The position numbers and the translations under genes were made by a program. Source: Balaenoptera acutorostrata (Eukaryota > Chordata > Mammalia > Artiodactyla > Balaenopteridae). From it: a DNA stretch of 64,000 nucleotides. Under the pieces are notes generated by a model. The model saw only the letters and a program-made list of their open reading frames with translations, ran no database searches and was not told the DNA's origin. The DNA is taken from the NCBI RefSeq assembly GCF_949987535.1, contig NC_080073.1:25850116-25914115 (forward strand). Reading direction: 5' to 3'. Shown one piece after another: positions 22,681 to 32,600 of the stretch; position 1 is the first letter of the stretch; every line of letters starts with the position of its first letter.

Positions 22681-22931
22681 CAAAGCAGTTCTTTTGAGTG
22701 GTTTCCTTTGGTTCTTGATTAGTAGATAGATTTTACTGAGACTTTTCAGTTGTTTATTTGAGAAGACCATGCTGAGTGTGAAGGGACTAAGGAATTAGTC
22801 TCCATGAGTGGTCTGTGTAGAAGAAGTACAGGTAAATTACACTTCAGTTTTTCGGCCCTAGTGTTTTCTCATCCTCTTTGAGAATGAGAAAACACTAGGG
22901 CCGAAAAACTGAAGTGTAATCTGCTAAGATG
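22681..22931 (-). repeat. Inverted copy of internal hAT sequence (matches 20755-20945)
   Basis: The plus strand 22695-22813 ('gagtggtttcctttgg...agtagatagattttactga...gaattagtctccatgagtggtct') matches the reverse complement of 20821-20939 at most positions. The match continues after an inserted segment from about 22881 to 22928 (reverse of 20755-20800). The two copies are about 1.9 kb apart in opposite orientation. Confidence 0.85.
22836..22920. repeat. 85-bp near-perfect hairpin palindrome
   Basis: The arms 22836-22872 and 22884-22920 are exact reverse complements over 37 bp. Inward they extend past one mismatch by three more pairs, leaving a TTT loop at 22877-22879. It lies within the inverted hAT copy and interrupts its collinearity with the first copy. 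Confidence 0.97.
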
Positions 22932-23128
22932 TGGGCCATACAAGAACAGGGGCCCACAGGCCATCCTTCATCAGCCCCTACTTTAGACCATGGTGAGGAT
23001 GTTGGGCCCCGCTTCTGTTCAGAAGTGTTACCTACTGTGTGTACAGGAATGATTTCCCTAAAAGCCAGTGCAAGCCCTGGAAACATATGAGCCAAGCAGG
23101 TGGGCTAAGATGATGCATCTCTTTGCAG

Positions 23129-23223
23129 GATGGTACCCGAGTCATAGGGAAATGCGGTGGTTACTGTGGAAAATGTGCTCCATCCTCTGGCACTGGCCTG
23201 GAGGTTCGAGTTTTATAGTTAAG
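23129..23223 (+). CDS. ADAMTS9: ADAMTS9 last coding exon H (end of GON domain, stop, 5 nt of 3'UTR)
   Basis: The coding part is 23129-23218, phase 0: [20 protein letters not shown], then GTGLEVRVL and TAG. The C-x-x-x-C-x-x-C cluster supplies GON cysteines eight to ten, and the end at GLEVRVL agrees with the family terminus, so the protein is complete at its C terminus. Acceptor CTCTTTGCAG. Only five bases after the stop (TTAAG) a consensus donor AAG|GTAAGTG follows at 23224, so the exon ends at 23223 and the rest of the 3'UTR is on another exon. A stop this close to a downstream junction should not trigger nonsense-mediated decay. Confidence 0.93.
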
Positions 23224-23469
23224 GTAAGTGTCTGTCTGTCTCTGACTCTGTCTCATTCTTTCTGTAGCCTAATGATTAGCAGATGTGGGCGGGTCATTGG
23301 CCCCCAGGCAGGTGAAGCTGACTCAGTGCTATTTGACCTTTGTCTCTCTTGCTCATCTATTGTCATGTGCCTGAGGCCATCTGTTCTCCATTCTTGGACA
23401 TGCCGTCCCTAGACGTCCTGTACCAGATTCCTCTGTAGTGCTTATTAAATGTGCTGCTCCCTGAGCTCC

Positions 23470-23580
23470 ATCTCTAGAAGTCCTGCTTCATTAAGTCTCT
23501 GGTGGATCCAAGAACCTGTATTTTTAATGCAGGGAATTCTGATGCAGGTGGCTCACAGATCACCCTTTGAGAAATACTGC
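23470..23580 (+). mobile_element. MER5A-like fragment
   Basis: 'ggatccaagaacctgtatttttaatgcagggaattctgatgcaggtggctcacagatcaccctttgagaaatactgcc' fits the right part of MER5A. Confidence 0.55.
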
Positions 23581-23599
23581 CAAGGAGTGTTACAAGTGT

Positions 23600-23780
23600 A
23601 ATATAAATGACGTTCATTAAGCCCTGAGTGTGTGTTGGGCACTATGCCGAGCGCCGGGCAGGCATTATTTCAGTGAATCCTCACAACAAAGCCACAATCT
23701 GGGGCCGTTATCCTCGTTTTACAGATGGAAGCTGAGATCCACAGCAATTAAGTAGCTGGCTTAAGGTCAGATGGATTCCC
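23600..23780 (-). mobile_element. MIR SINE
   Basis: Reverse MIR text: 'cattaagccctgagtgtgtgttgggcactatgccgagcgccgggcaggc', 'cgttttacagatggaagctgagatccacagcaattaagtagc'. Confidence 0.75.
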
Positions 23781-23845
23781 TTGGCAATAACCCAGGAGTG
23801 TCCTACCCCAGAGCCTCTCAGTTAATGTACTCTTCCGCACAGTTG

Positions 23846-24005
23846 TAACTCACAGTGTGATCCAAGGACCAGCGTGATCCGCATCGCGTGGGAGCTTACT
23901 AGGAATGCAAAAATCTCAGGCCTCATTCTAGACCTACAGAGTCAGAATCTGCATTTTAACAAATCCGCAGGAGAGTCGTGCCTGTTAAAGTTTGACAATT
24001 CCTGG
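23846..24005 (-). mobile_element. MER5A-like hAT element
   Basis: 'cacagtgtgatccaaggaccagcgtgatccgcatcgcgtgggagcttactaggaatgcaaaaatctcaggcc' to 'gcattttaacaaatccgcagg' is the reverse of MER5A, nearly full length. Confidence 0.75.
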
Positions 24006-24292
24006 TGTAACTACAGTGTGCCAGCAAGTGATCCCTCTGCTGGGCAGAGGACTGAACTGATCACTTTTTCTCATCCCAGTGCCTTTCACGTACAAGGGCT
24101 CAGCCAACTCAGGCAACCCTCCTACAACTTCCCTCAAGCTTCCAGCATTATCCCATTACCCTGTTAGGCTCTTCAAGATCCTGGCAAAGGAATACCTAGT
24201 TGACACTTATGTATCAGTGTCAATGTTTAATTAAAAATCCATATTCAACCTTATCATCTCAAATTAGGATTATTTCCACTTCAGGAGGCCAC

Positions 24293-24331
24293 GGGGGGGA
24301 AAAAAAAGAGAGAAAGAAAAAGAAAAAGAAA
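24293..24331 (+). repeat. Purine tract (G7 A8 then GAAA units)
   Basis: A pure purine run followed by (GAAAAA)n units, in the 3'UTR intron. Confidence 0.85.
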
Positions 24332-24339
24332 CTTACTGT

Positions 24340-24675
24340 CTTAAGTAACTGAGATGTCCAAGCAGTGGCTAACTTCAGGCATGGCTGGATCTAGAGGCTC
24401 AGAGTCATCAGGACTCTTTCTTTCTCCATCCATCAACAATGCTTGCTTCTTAAGTGGCTTCATTCTCAGGCAGATCATCTCCTCCACACCATGGTCCCTG
24501 GCAGTTCTAGGCTTACATCATCTTTACAGCTCATGGCTCCAAGTAAATGCTCATCTCCGGCATCTATTCTGCACAAGAACTCTGGCTCTGATTTGTCACA
24601 TGGCCATTTCCAAACCAATCACAATGTCCAGGAGACTGGGATCATATACCCACCTAGAGTCGGGTGACTGACTGA
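24340..24675 (+). repeat. Old interspersed repeat, unnamed; shares its tail with 27255-27350
   Basis: Its end 'agaactctggctctgatttgtcacatggccatttccaaaccaatcacaatgtccag...cccacctagag' closely parallels 27255-27345. Two copies in one window show that it is a dispersed repeat. The frame of 105 codons here is not a gene. Confidence 0.6.
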
Positions 24676-25226
24676 CAGCTTCATTTGGAAGAGGGATGGT
24701 TGCCAAAGAACCAGAAGGAGTTTATCAGAAAAGAGGGGAGAGAGGCAGGCAGAGTCAGCAGGTATCCATTAGAGATTCCCATTTGATATGTATTTTATAT
24801 ATTTTATATCCAATAAAGTAAATTTTATATGTATTTTATGTACAATAACATTTGAGTGAGCACAGATACATAACATTTACGTGTATGTATAAAAAAGGCT
24901 AGAAGGAAATACAGCAGTATTTGAAGAACATTATCTCAGGTTGGGGGAATCACAGGCTAATGGTTTTTATTTTATTCTTTATACACCCCTGGAATTTCCA
25001 TGTTTCTTGTAGCAAGTGTTATTTTTAAAATCCAGAGAAAATAGCAAGTGTTATTTTCAAGTTCTATATGTAAAAATTTATGGTTTACCTTCTCTTGACT
25101 TATGTCTTTTGAGACAGAAGATTTACATATTTCCTGGTTGGTTCATTTGTTTTCAGGTGCTCTGAAGAGGAAGCCGTTATGGGATGGATGAAGGATAGTG
25201 ATGAAATACCTCCACCTTAAAATTTG

Positions 25227-25352
25227 GGTGTGTGTGTGTGAGCGTGTATGTGTGTGAGGACTTGTATGCCTGTGTGTGTGTGTACATATGCATATATATA
25301 CATATATACACACATATATACACGTGTATATATGTGTGTGTATATAAATGTG
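25227..25352 (+). repeat. (TG)n/(TA)n microsatellite in the 3'UTR, with a palindrome centred at 25323/25324
   Basis: Alternating TG and TA runs. The arms 25308-25323 and 25324-25339 are perfect reverse complements around CACGTG and extend by five more pairs past a 2-nt bulge. In RNA this could fold as a stem of about 20 bp. Confidence 0.9.
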
Positions 25353-25847
25353 GAATATCCTTATGATGTAAAGTTTAATATTTATGTTTGAAATTATTTA
25401 TTGTGATGTAATATTTTTGTACGTAAAATGATTCTTTTATGACTGCCTTTCACGTTATTTTGTCCCCTGCAGTCAGACCACTGCATTTTACGTACTCTAC
25501 ATTATATGTAGTACTTTGACAAAAGTGATCCTTCATTATCACGGTACACTATTGTTTACTTTCTATCTGTAAATGTTTTATTGTTACTTTTTTTAAACTG
25601 TAATTTTTTTAAAAAACAACCTAGCCGCCATCAAGGTGCTACAAGAATCGTGTGAGGATATTTTTGGCATTTCTAGGAACGTATCATTAGCCAATCAGTA
25701 ATTCAGTGATGTCACAGATTGTACCAGCTATTAATTATGTTAAATATCTATTCAGTTTCATGTGATCTCTGGGAAAAAAGTCGCTGCCTTGGTGCTAATG
25801 TTGTATGTATTTAAGTGATCATCAGACTCAGAAATGTAAACGCTTTT

Positions 25848-25853
25848 AATAAA
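25848..25853 (+). terminator. ADAMTS9: Probable ADAMTS9 poly(A) signal AATAAA
   Basis: First canonical AATAAA in the terminal exon ('cgcttttaataaaaggg'). A second AATAAA at 26669-26674 is a possible distal site. Confidence 0.65.
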
Positions 25854-25879
25854 AGGGAGAAGCTAAAGGACAACTTCCA

Positions 25880-27060
25880 GTGGACAAAATCACTTGGAAA
25901 AAATAAGACCAACTGTTTACCCTTGTTTTTGGACATGCCTTTTTGGGAAGAGAGTTGGACTTTGTTCTTGTTGTTGTTATTCTTATCAATACTTTACTTC
26001 AGTTCATGGTGCCTTGGTCTCTCTGTGGTTAAATGGAGGGTCCCGCAAGCAGCTTCATTACAGAGTGACATTGAGCAAATGAGAGCCGCTCAGCGTTTTG
26101 CCAAGATATTCTGAAATGGTGTCTATGTTAACAATTGTGACAGAGGATGCACGGGGTGGGGGTGACCTTCGACACCCCAGCACACCTGGAGAAACTCAGA
26201 ACTGGATTCTTAGTCATCAGGATTGAGTTTTGTATGAAAACATTAGCTGGTGACTTGACGCCTTTGAGCCATGAGCCTGAAACCCTGCCAGTGTCCATGG
26301 CTGCTGCAGTAATTGGTGGCACTTATGAGAAGAAATGAACTGTGGAGTACAAGATGCCTGAGTCTTTCTCATCTCCCATTAACCTTTGGATTCCATTCAT
26401 CTTTGGAAGTCCTGTTTTTTTCTCCTTTCCAAAATGGAAGTGCCAAAGCCATGGTCTTTCTGCCCTTCCAACCTGATTGAAGAAAGGTCATGGCCCATGT
26501 CAGACACTCGATTTGAGAAGCCCTCCCATTTCCAAAAACCAAAGAGATTAGGAGAAACCTGGCAGTATTCCCCAAAGCCAAACAAACTCCAGAGTGCTCC
26601 AGGAAGTTATATCAATATATGAATAAGTGTTATTCTCCATTATTAATACATTGTGAAAATATACTATGAATAAATACCATGACCACATCCAAACATTTGT
26701 GTTTCACATGGTTTCTGGACTCTTGATTGAAATTGGAATGAACATATCTGTAGTTTTTAAGATTGCCAGATTGAGAAGAAATGCAGACTTTCTTAATCCC
26801 ATTGATTGTGTTTGCCATTCTGGAGACAGATAAAGGATGGGGACTGTCCCCAAGGTTTGTCTTTTCATCACTTAAATCAGTTGAAATGGTTATTCTGAAA
26901 CTCAGAGACAGAAACCTCTTGTTTGTGTGATGGGGAACAAGTGAGCAAACAAGGAGATTGAAGTGGGGTTTGGGGGCTTAATTGTTAATATTATGTAACA
27001 GTAGTTTCTATTCTAGAGACTGATGGTGTCCTGGGAATTGAGAGCTTTCCAAAGAAATCT
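25880..27060 (+). other. Downstream flank, nothing recognised (possible longer 3'UTR)
   Basis: Unique-looking AT-rich DNA. If the signal at 26669 is used it would be 3'UTR. Frames of 60 to 99 codons show no family resemblance. Confidence 0.5.
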
Positions 27061-27062
27061 AA

Positions 27063-27250
27063 TGAACAGCTAATAGTAAGTGAATATCCACCATATGCCG
27101 GGGCCCTTTACTAAATTGTTTTAGCTCATTCTTAGACCCACCAAGTGGAGCAGGTAATAGACTTACCATCATTTTTTGTATAAGGAGACAGAGCCTTCAA
27201 GATACACATGGGCCCAAGTTCACATACAGTGAATAAGTGACAGTCTCAGA
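27063..27250 (-). mobile_element. MIR SINE
   Basis: Reverse MIR text with 'gaatatccaccatatgccggggccc' and 'ataaggagacagagccttcaagatacacatgggcccaagttcacatac'. Weak, old. Confidence 0.55.
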
Positions 27251-27254
27251 AAGA

Positions 27255-27400
27255 ACTTTGGCTCTGATTGGGTTACATGACCACTTCTGTACCAATCACA
27301 TTGTCAAGATGGCTGGGATTATGTGCCCACCTAGAGGCACATGATCAACAACTTCAGTTGAAAGACCAGCTGTCCCAGAAGAGAAGGGTTGTGTTACCAG
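27255..27400 (+). repeat. Old interspersed repeat, unnamed (copy of 24590-24670)
   Basis: 'ggctctgattgggttacatgaccacttctgtaccaatcacattgtc...cccacctagagg' matches the tail of the repeat in the 3'UTR intron. Confidence 0.6.
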
Positions 27401-28600
27401 AAAAGGGTAGATGGTACGGAGACAGGCAAAAGCAACACATATCCACAGGAGAGTCCGTGTGTGTGTTTGTGGTTGCATGCACATGCATGTGTGCAAGTAT
27501 AAAATCTCCAAATCCCATAGCTCACACCATAGTTCCATAGTTCCTTGTCACCCCTCAGCTTCGTCTGAGACTTGGGTTCTAGTCCTTTCTCTGACATCTA
27601 GTAACTGTAGGATCCTGAACCCTAGTAGGATAAAGATCTGTAAAATGAGGCTACTGACATGCCTCCTATCTACCTTGCGGGATTGGGTTTTCTATAGCTG
27701 CACTCAAAATATGCATCAGCACATTTAAGCTGACAGCATGAAAGCCATGGGTTCTGTATCAGTTAGGAATTGTGTTCAGCTGATAATTACAGAGACCTGA
27801 CTGCAATGGCTTACACATTAATAGGTGTATTTCACTGTTATATTCAAGAAGCCTGGAGATAGGCGATCCAGGGCTGGTATGGCAGCTCCACAAACTCCTC
27901 AGGGACATAGTTTCTTTATCTCCTTCTCTCCTCAGTCTTCCATATTTCCATATGGCTGCTAGAGCTCCAGCAATCACTCCCAAATTCTAGGCAACAAAAA
28001 TAAAGGAGTGGGGGAAAGGGTAAAAAGTAGCCTGGTCCCAGCTTTCTACTCTTTGAAAGAGGTTTTCCAGAAACCTCACCCAACAAATTCCACTTATATC
28101 TCCTCAGCCAGAATTGAGTCCTGTCTTACACCTAGGCTGCAGAAGCAGTGGAGAATTAGGGTTATTTCACAGAGTATATTGCCAAACTAAATAAAATGAG
28201 GGATCTGTTCCCGGAAGACAAAAGAGACTTAAGAGAAGCAACTAGAAGTCTCCGCAACAGGTTCAGCTACACTGACAAGAGGGAATGGTTTGGAAGCAAT
28301 TATCATAAAGTAAGCAAGAGATAATAGGATCTGGGCTGGAGATGTGGCCATTGTAATGGTAGAAAATTGTAGAGTGATAGAGGTGGTAAAATTAACAGGA
28401 GCTGACAGTGGGTAGATTCAGGGTGCACTGTGGGAGAGAAGGCACTGATCAGAATTCAAAGATGAGGTTTCATTTGCCTGAAAATACAACCAGGGTGATA
28501 GAAAGATGAATGTTTGGATGGGTGAATGCACAGATATAATCTATTAGATTCTGTTCATTCTTTATATCTTTATAGCACCGTACAGATTAAATATTGTCTT
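27401..28600. other. Intergenic, decayed repeats
   Basis: A short TG/CATG run at 27455-27500. An unnamed old repeat at 27750-27990 ('tgtatcagttaggaattgtgttcagctgataattacagag...', 'gctggtatggcagctcca'). The rest is not recognised. Confidence 0.45.
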
Positions 28601-28689
28601 TGTGTTCTATTCACTCTTTATCCAAATAATATTTATTGCACATCTACTAATTTCCAGTCATTGATCTAGGCACTAGGGATGCAGCAGTG

Positions 28690-28883
28690 TACAGTTGATG
28701 CTTGAACAACACAAACTTGAACTGCACAGGTTCACTTAGGCGTGGATATTTTTCAATAGTAAATGCTACAGCACTACATGACCTGTCATTAGTTGAATCT
28801 ACAGATATGGAAGAACTGTGGATACAGAGAACACAGTAAGTAATAGGTGGATTAACCCCCGTGTTGTTCAAGGGTCAGCTGTA
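28690..28883. mobile_element. Short DNA transposon with terminal inverted repeats (Tigger/mariner-like)
   Basis: The left end tacagttgatgcttgaacaacac and right end gtgttgttcaagggtcagctgta are inverted copies with about three differences over 23 bp. The wording 'cttgaacaacacaaacttgaactgcacaggttcact' is typical of TcMar-Tigger-related MER elements. 194 bp, no coding. Confidence 0.7.
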
Positions 28884-28904
28884 TTAGGGTACAGGCTAAG
28901 AGTC

Positions 28905-29278
28905 TGTGTCAGTCCACTGGGGCTGCCATAACAAAACGCCGCAGAGTGGGTATTGTAAACAACAGAAGTGTATTCTCTCATAGTTCTGGAGGCCAAAAGT
29001 CCAAGATCAAGGTGCCACCAGGGTTGATATCTGGTGAGGCCTCTCTTCCTGGCTTGTAGAAAGCTATCTTCTCACTGTGTCCTTTCCTTGGTGTGAGCAT
29101 TGAGAGAGAGAGAGTGGTGTGTCTTCCTCTTCTTATAAGGATACCAGTCCTGTTGGATAGGACCCCTCCTTTATGACCTCATTTAACCCTTATAATCCAT
29201 ATCTCCAAGTTCAGTCATATTTGGGGTCAGGGCTTCAACCTATGAATTTTGGGAAAACACAATTCAGTTCATCACAGA
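28905..29278 (+). repeat. Old interspersed repeat ('ggctgccataacaaa' type), unnamed
   Basis: 'gtccactggggctgccataacaaaacgcc...gttctggaggccaaaagtccaagatcaaggtgcc...tcagggcttcaacctatgaattttggg'. The same family recurs at 32085, 43540 and 49335. Class not assigned. Confidence 0.65.
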
Positions 29279-29528
29279 GCTGTAAGAAAGAGACCCCAAA
29301 ATAAGACGGACATTTATTTTTCTCTCGTTCGCCGTGTAGAAGTCAGCAGGCGGCTGGGCCTGGTATGTGACTCTGTTCTGTATGTCGTCAGAGGACTTGG
29401 GCTCCTGTTTTGCGGCTTGGCCTTTCTCGAGGTGCTGTCCTTATGTGTCTCATCCTCACTATGTCTGTGTCCAGCCTTCAGGAAGGGGCCAGTCATTTTC
29501 AGGCAGTACCTGAAAATTAAAAAGTGAC

Positions 29529-29945
29529 TTTAAAAAAAAAATTTTTTAATACTGGAGTATAGTTGATTTACAATACTGTGTTAGTTTCAGATTTACAGCA
29601 AAGTGACTTAGTTATACATATACATTTATCTCTTCTTCTCCAGATTCTTTTCCCATATAGGTTATTACAGAGTATTGAGTAGAGTTCCCTGTGCTATACA
29701 GTAGGTCCCTGTTGATTATCTATTTTATATACAGTAGTGTGCATATGTTAATCCCAAACTCCTAATTTATCCTCCCCACTTCCACCTTTACCCTTTGGTT
29801 ACCATAAGTTTGTTTTCTAAGTCTGTGAGTCTGTTTCTGTTTTGTAAATAAGTTCATTTGTGTCATTTTTTTTAGATTCCACATATAAGTGATATGATAT
29901 TTGCCTTTCTCTGTCTGACTTCACTTAGTATGATCATCTCTATAT
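29529..29945 (-). mobile_element. L1 3' end, 5'-truncated (artiodactyl/cetacean type)
   Basis: A T-rich start and 'tactggagtatagttgatttacaatactgtgttagtttcag...' through 'agattccacatataagtgatatgat' is the reverse of the 3' region of L1 elements of this mammal group. No frame remains. Confidence 0.8.
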
Positions 29946-32080
29946 TCACAATTTATTAGCAATTGCTTAGATGCAGAGCCTGATTTAGAAGCAGGAGGAA
30001 ATGTACTCTAGTTGGCAACCATGTACCCCGCTAATGCTGAGTGGAGGTGGGGCTTCCATGACTAAAAAGAAGGAGGGAAGGATGGCCCCTGGGCAGATTA
30101 GCTGCTCTGCCACAAGCAGTGAACAAAACCCACAAGAATCTCTGCCCTTCAGAGCTTACATTTTAGTGGTGACAGATGAGAGAGAAAATAAACAAACAAG
30201 TAAGGCACTCTGCAATTCTTTTCCAGTAATAGATCTGAGCGTATTTTCCATGATAGCCACCCATATACCATCGTGGCATGTCATGCTGCTCCCTGAATCC
30301 CAAGAACTTCCATACCCCAAAGCTTTCACACGTGTCTGTTTTTGCCTTAGCATGTCAATGTTTCTTTCTCTTCTGATTCATACAAAAGTAATAAAGAGTA
30401 AGCAAAACCTAGTATGGTAAAGAAGTACCAGAGGGAGAAATAAAGAAGGGAGAAGAAGGAGGGCTGCCCGGCGCCCCAGGGTGAGCATGTTGCTCTTTTT
30501 AACAGGGTGGTCAGGAATTTCTTCTTTATGAACTTACATAGCTCCTAACAAAGCCCTGGATCACCGTAAAAGCCCGGCACCAACCGCAGTGGGTGTGGAA
30601 ACTCTCTCTGCCACCGACAGATGGCCTGAGAGGTCCTGCTCTGTTATTTTAGTATCAAGTCTAGGCATTGCACTGTTAAACCTGCAGTTTATTTCTGCTC
30701 ATATTTTAGAGGTGATTTTTCAGGGTGTGCATAAAACCTTTAGAGGCCCTAGGCCCTAAAAAGTTTATGCTACTCCCCTTAAATATGTACCTCTGACCAT
30801 GAATTTAGGGTTTATTTTCCCCATGAAGACTATTTTTTTAAATAATATCAAATATCAGTTTTTCCCCTGAAACCTGAAGACCATCTTTGGTGTAGCCCTA
30901 GGCACATGTTTTTTCTGTTCAGTAGGTGATACAGCCAGTTTTATAGCATTATTAATTGCAGTGATTTCTGATAAGGACAGAAGGAGCAGATATTTAAAGT
31001 GCTAATAAAAAGGGCATTCAGTTACAAAGGAAAGAAGATAAAATTCCTATATAACTTATACTATGTCACTTTATTAGGATTTAGAATCAAATGCCTTTCA
31101 GGCTGTTGATAGGAGAATTACAGTTAGGTCAAATGGTGTCTGTATGTAGAAAAGACAATTAATATTCAGTTTATTACATTTACAAGTTCAGAAACCTAGC
31201 TCTCCCTTAAGCTTTGGAGTTTGGCTTACAAATCCTATTATTTTACTTATTTATCAGCCTACTTTTTAACAATTACGTTTTAAAAACTTTTGAACAATAT
31301 TTTCTCCATTCGTCACTTACTCAACAAAAAGCCTTTAAATATTTTATACATTATTTATATATTTAATGAAGTTTTCCTGTCTTAAGCCCTTTAATTATCT
31401 GACAGAAGCAAATATTTCTGAGTACTTAGATAATTTTTATAAATATTAAAATATAAATATTACATAAATCAGTGACCTTAAAGTTCTTTTAAATGCTCCT
31501 AAGTGGCAAGTTGATTTAGAATGGTTTTAACTTAAAATTACAAATGAAAATCAAGTACTCAATGACATGTTTTAAGTTGGCCTTATAAGCTACTACTCTA
31601 ATATTTCAAATGTTTAAAATTATGACAATTACATAAGCTATCAAATTTTCACATGTACCTAAAACCAAAAATCTTAATGGTGGTTCTGATTCCCTTAGAC
31701 ATTTTTATATCCTAAATCTTGCTCTTAGCGTGAGTAAAAGTTGTGAGCTCATCCAACTGTTGTAAAACCCAGAGGTTCCCCTCGAGCATAAGAGTTGGAA
31801 CAGCAGAGACTGGGATGGTTCTTCTCACTCCACCTAGGGAAGACTTGTGTATTTTTTTTTTTTTTAGGCTGTAGATGCTCTTTTATGAGGATTAAATAGG
31901 AACAGGTGGAGATTCGATAGAAGAGCATGTCAGCAAGGCCCTGGATGCTCCCCAAGGCCGCAGGGCAGGTCCTGTACCAGCCCAGCACCTGTCTTCTGGG
32001 GCTCCTGGGGCGCTCGCTGCTTCGGGCTCAGGCCTGGGTCACCAGAAAGCCGGAGTCCTCTGCTGAGCAGAGAGCTGCCC
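29946..32080. other. Intergenic, mostly AT-rich, nothing recognised
   Basis: Strongly AT-rich between 30780 and 31720, with a T run at 31851-31865. Short frames only. Confidence 0.5.
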
Positions 32081-32084
32081 TGCG

Positions 32085-32600
32085 GCTCTTTATTTCCTGT
32101 TGCTGCCATAACAAATTACCTCAAACCAGGTTTAAAACAACATAGGTTTATCATCTTACAGTTCTGAAGGTCAGACATCTAAAGTGGGTTAGTAGACCTG
32201 CATTCCTTCTCTGTTCTCTAGGGGAGAATCTGTGTCCTTGCCTTTTCCAGCTTCTAGAGGCTGCCTGCATTCCTTAGCTGGTGACCTCTCCCCTCATCTT
32301 GGAAGCCAGTAGCGTAGCATCTTCCAGTCTCTCTGTCCCCTTCTACTTCTGCTTCCTTCATCACATCACCTTTTCCTAACTCTGACTCACTTTCCTCCTT
32401 CTTTTAAGGATCCTTGTGATTGCATTGGGTCCATCAGGTAACCCGGGATGATTTCCCTATTTTAAGATCCTTACCTTGATATCATATCTGCAAAGTCCCC
32501 TGTCAAAAGAAAGGTCACGTATTCCCAGATTTTGGAGATTGGGATGTGGACATCTTTGGGGTGGGAGTGAGGGGTCATTATTCTGTCTACTACATGTTCC
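32085..32600 (+). repeat. Old interspersed repeat ('tgctgccataacaaa' type), unnamed
   Basis: 'cctgttgctgccataacaaattacctcaaaccagg...cttacagttctgaaggtcag...ggggagaatctgtgtccttgccttttccagcttctagaggctgcctgcattcc...acatctttggggtggg'. Near full length. Confidence 0.7.

Larger units (their letters stand above)
19516..22980 (+). mobile_element. hAT-Charlie element (Charlie3/MER1-like), interrupted by three SINEs
   Basis: The left terminal repeat cagggttcagcaaac is followed by 'tttttctgtaaaggaccagctagtaaatattttagactttg'. The right part has 'gtgaaagcagccacagacat' and 'gtgttccaataaaactttatttatgg'. A terminal-like end 'gtgggccatacaagaacagg...cccacaggccat...cagcccct' closes at about 22980. Candidate 8-bp duplications ctggagac (19508-19515) and ctttagac (22981-22988) agree at six of eight positions, as expected of an old hAT insertion. 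Without the SINEs the element is about 2.6 kb, close to an autonomous-length Charlie, but I see no intact transposase frame. AATAAA within it is transposon sequence, not a gene poly(A) site. Alternatively, two separate fragments lie side by side. Confidence 0.65.
23224..25156 (+). other. ADAMTS9: ADAMTS9 3'UTR intron
   Basis: Bounded by donor GTAAGTG and acceptor TTTGTTTTCAG. It holds a MER5-like fragment, a MIR, a MER5A, a purine tract and an unassigned repeat. The 1933-nt interval carries no further coding exon. It is inferred from splice signals; no transcript is available here. Confidence 0.75.
25157..25875 (+). other. ADAMTS9: ADAMTS9 3'UTR terminal exon (non-coding)
   Basis: It starts after acceptor TTTTCAG at 25156 and opens 'gtgctctgaagaggaag'. 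A TG/TA-rich tract (25227-25352) is followed by AU-rich sequence with ATTTA-type motifs (for example 'gaaattatttattg') and TGTATATA (Pumilio-like) words. The end is set about 20 nt after AATAAA at 25848-25853; the exact cleavage site is an estimate. The AU-rich body suggests post-transcriptional control. The 3'UTR would total about 720 nt, five bases of it from exon H. Confidence 0.7.
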
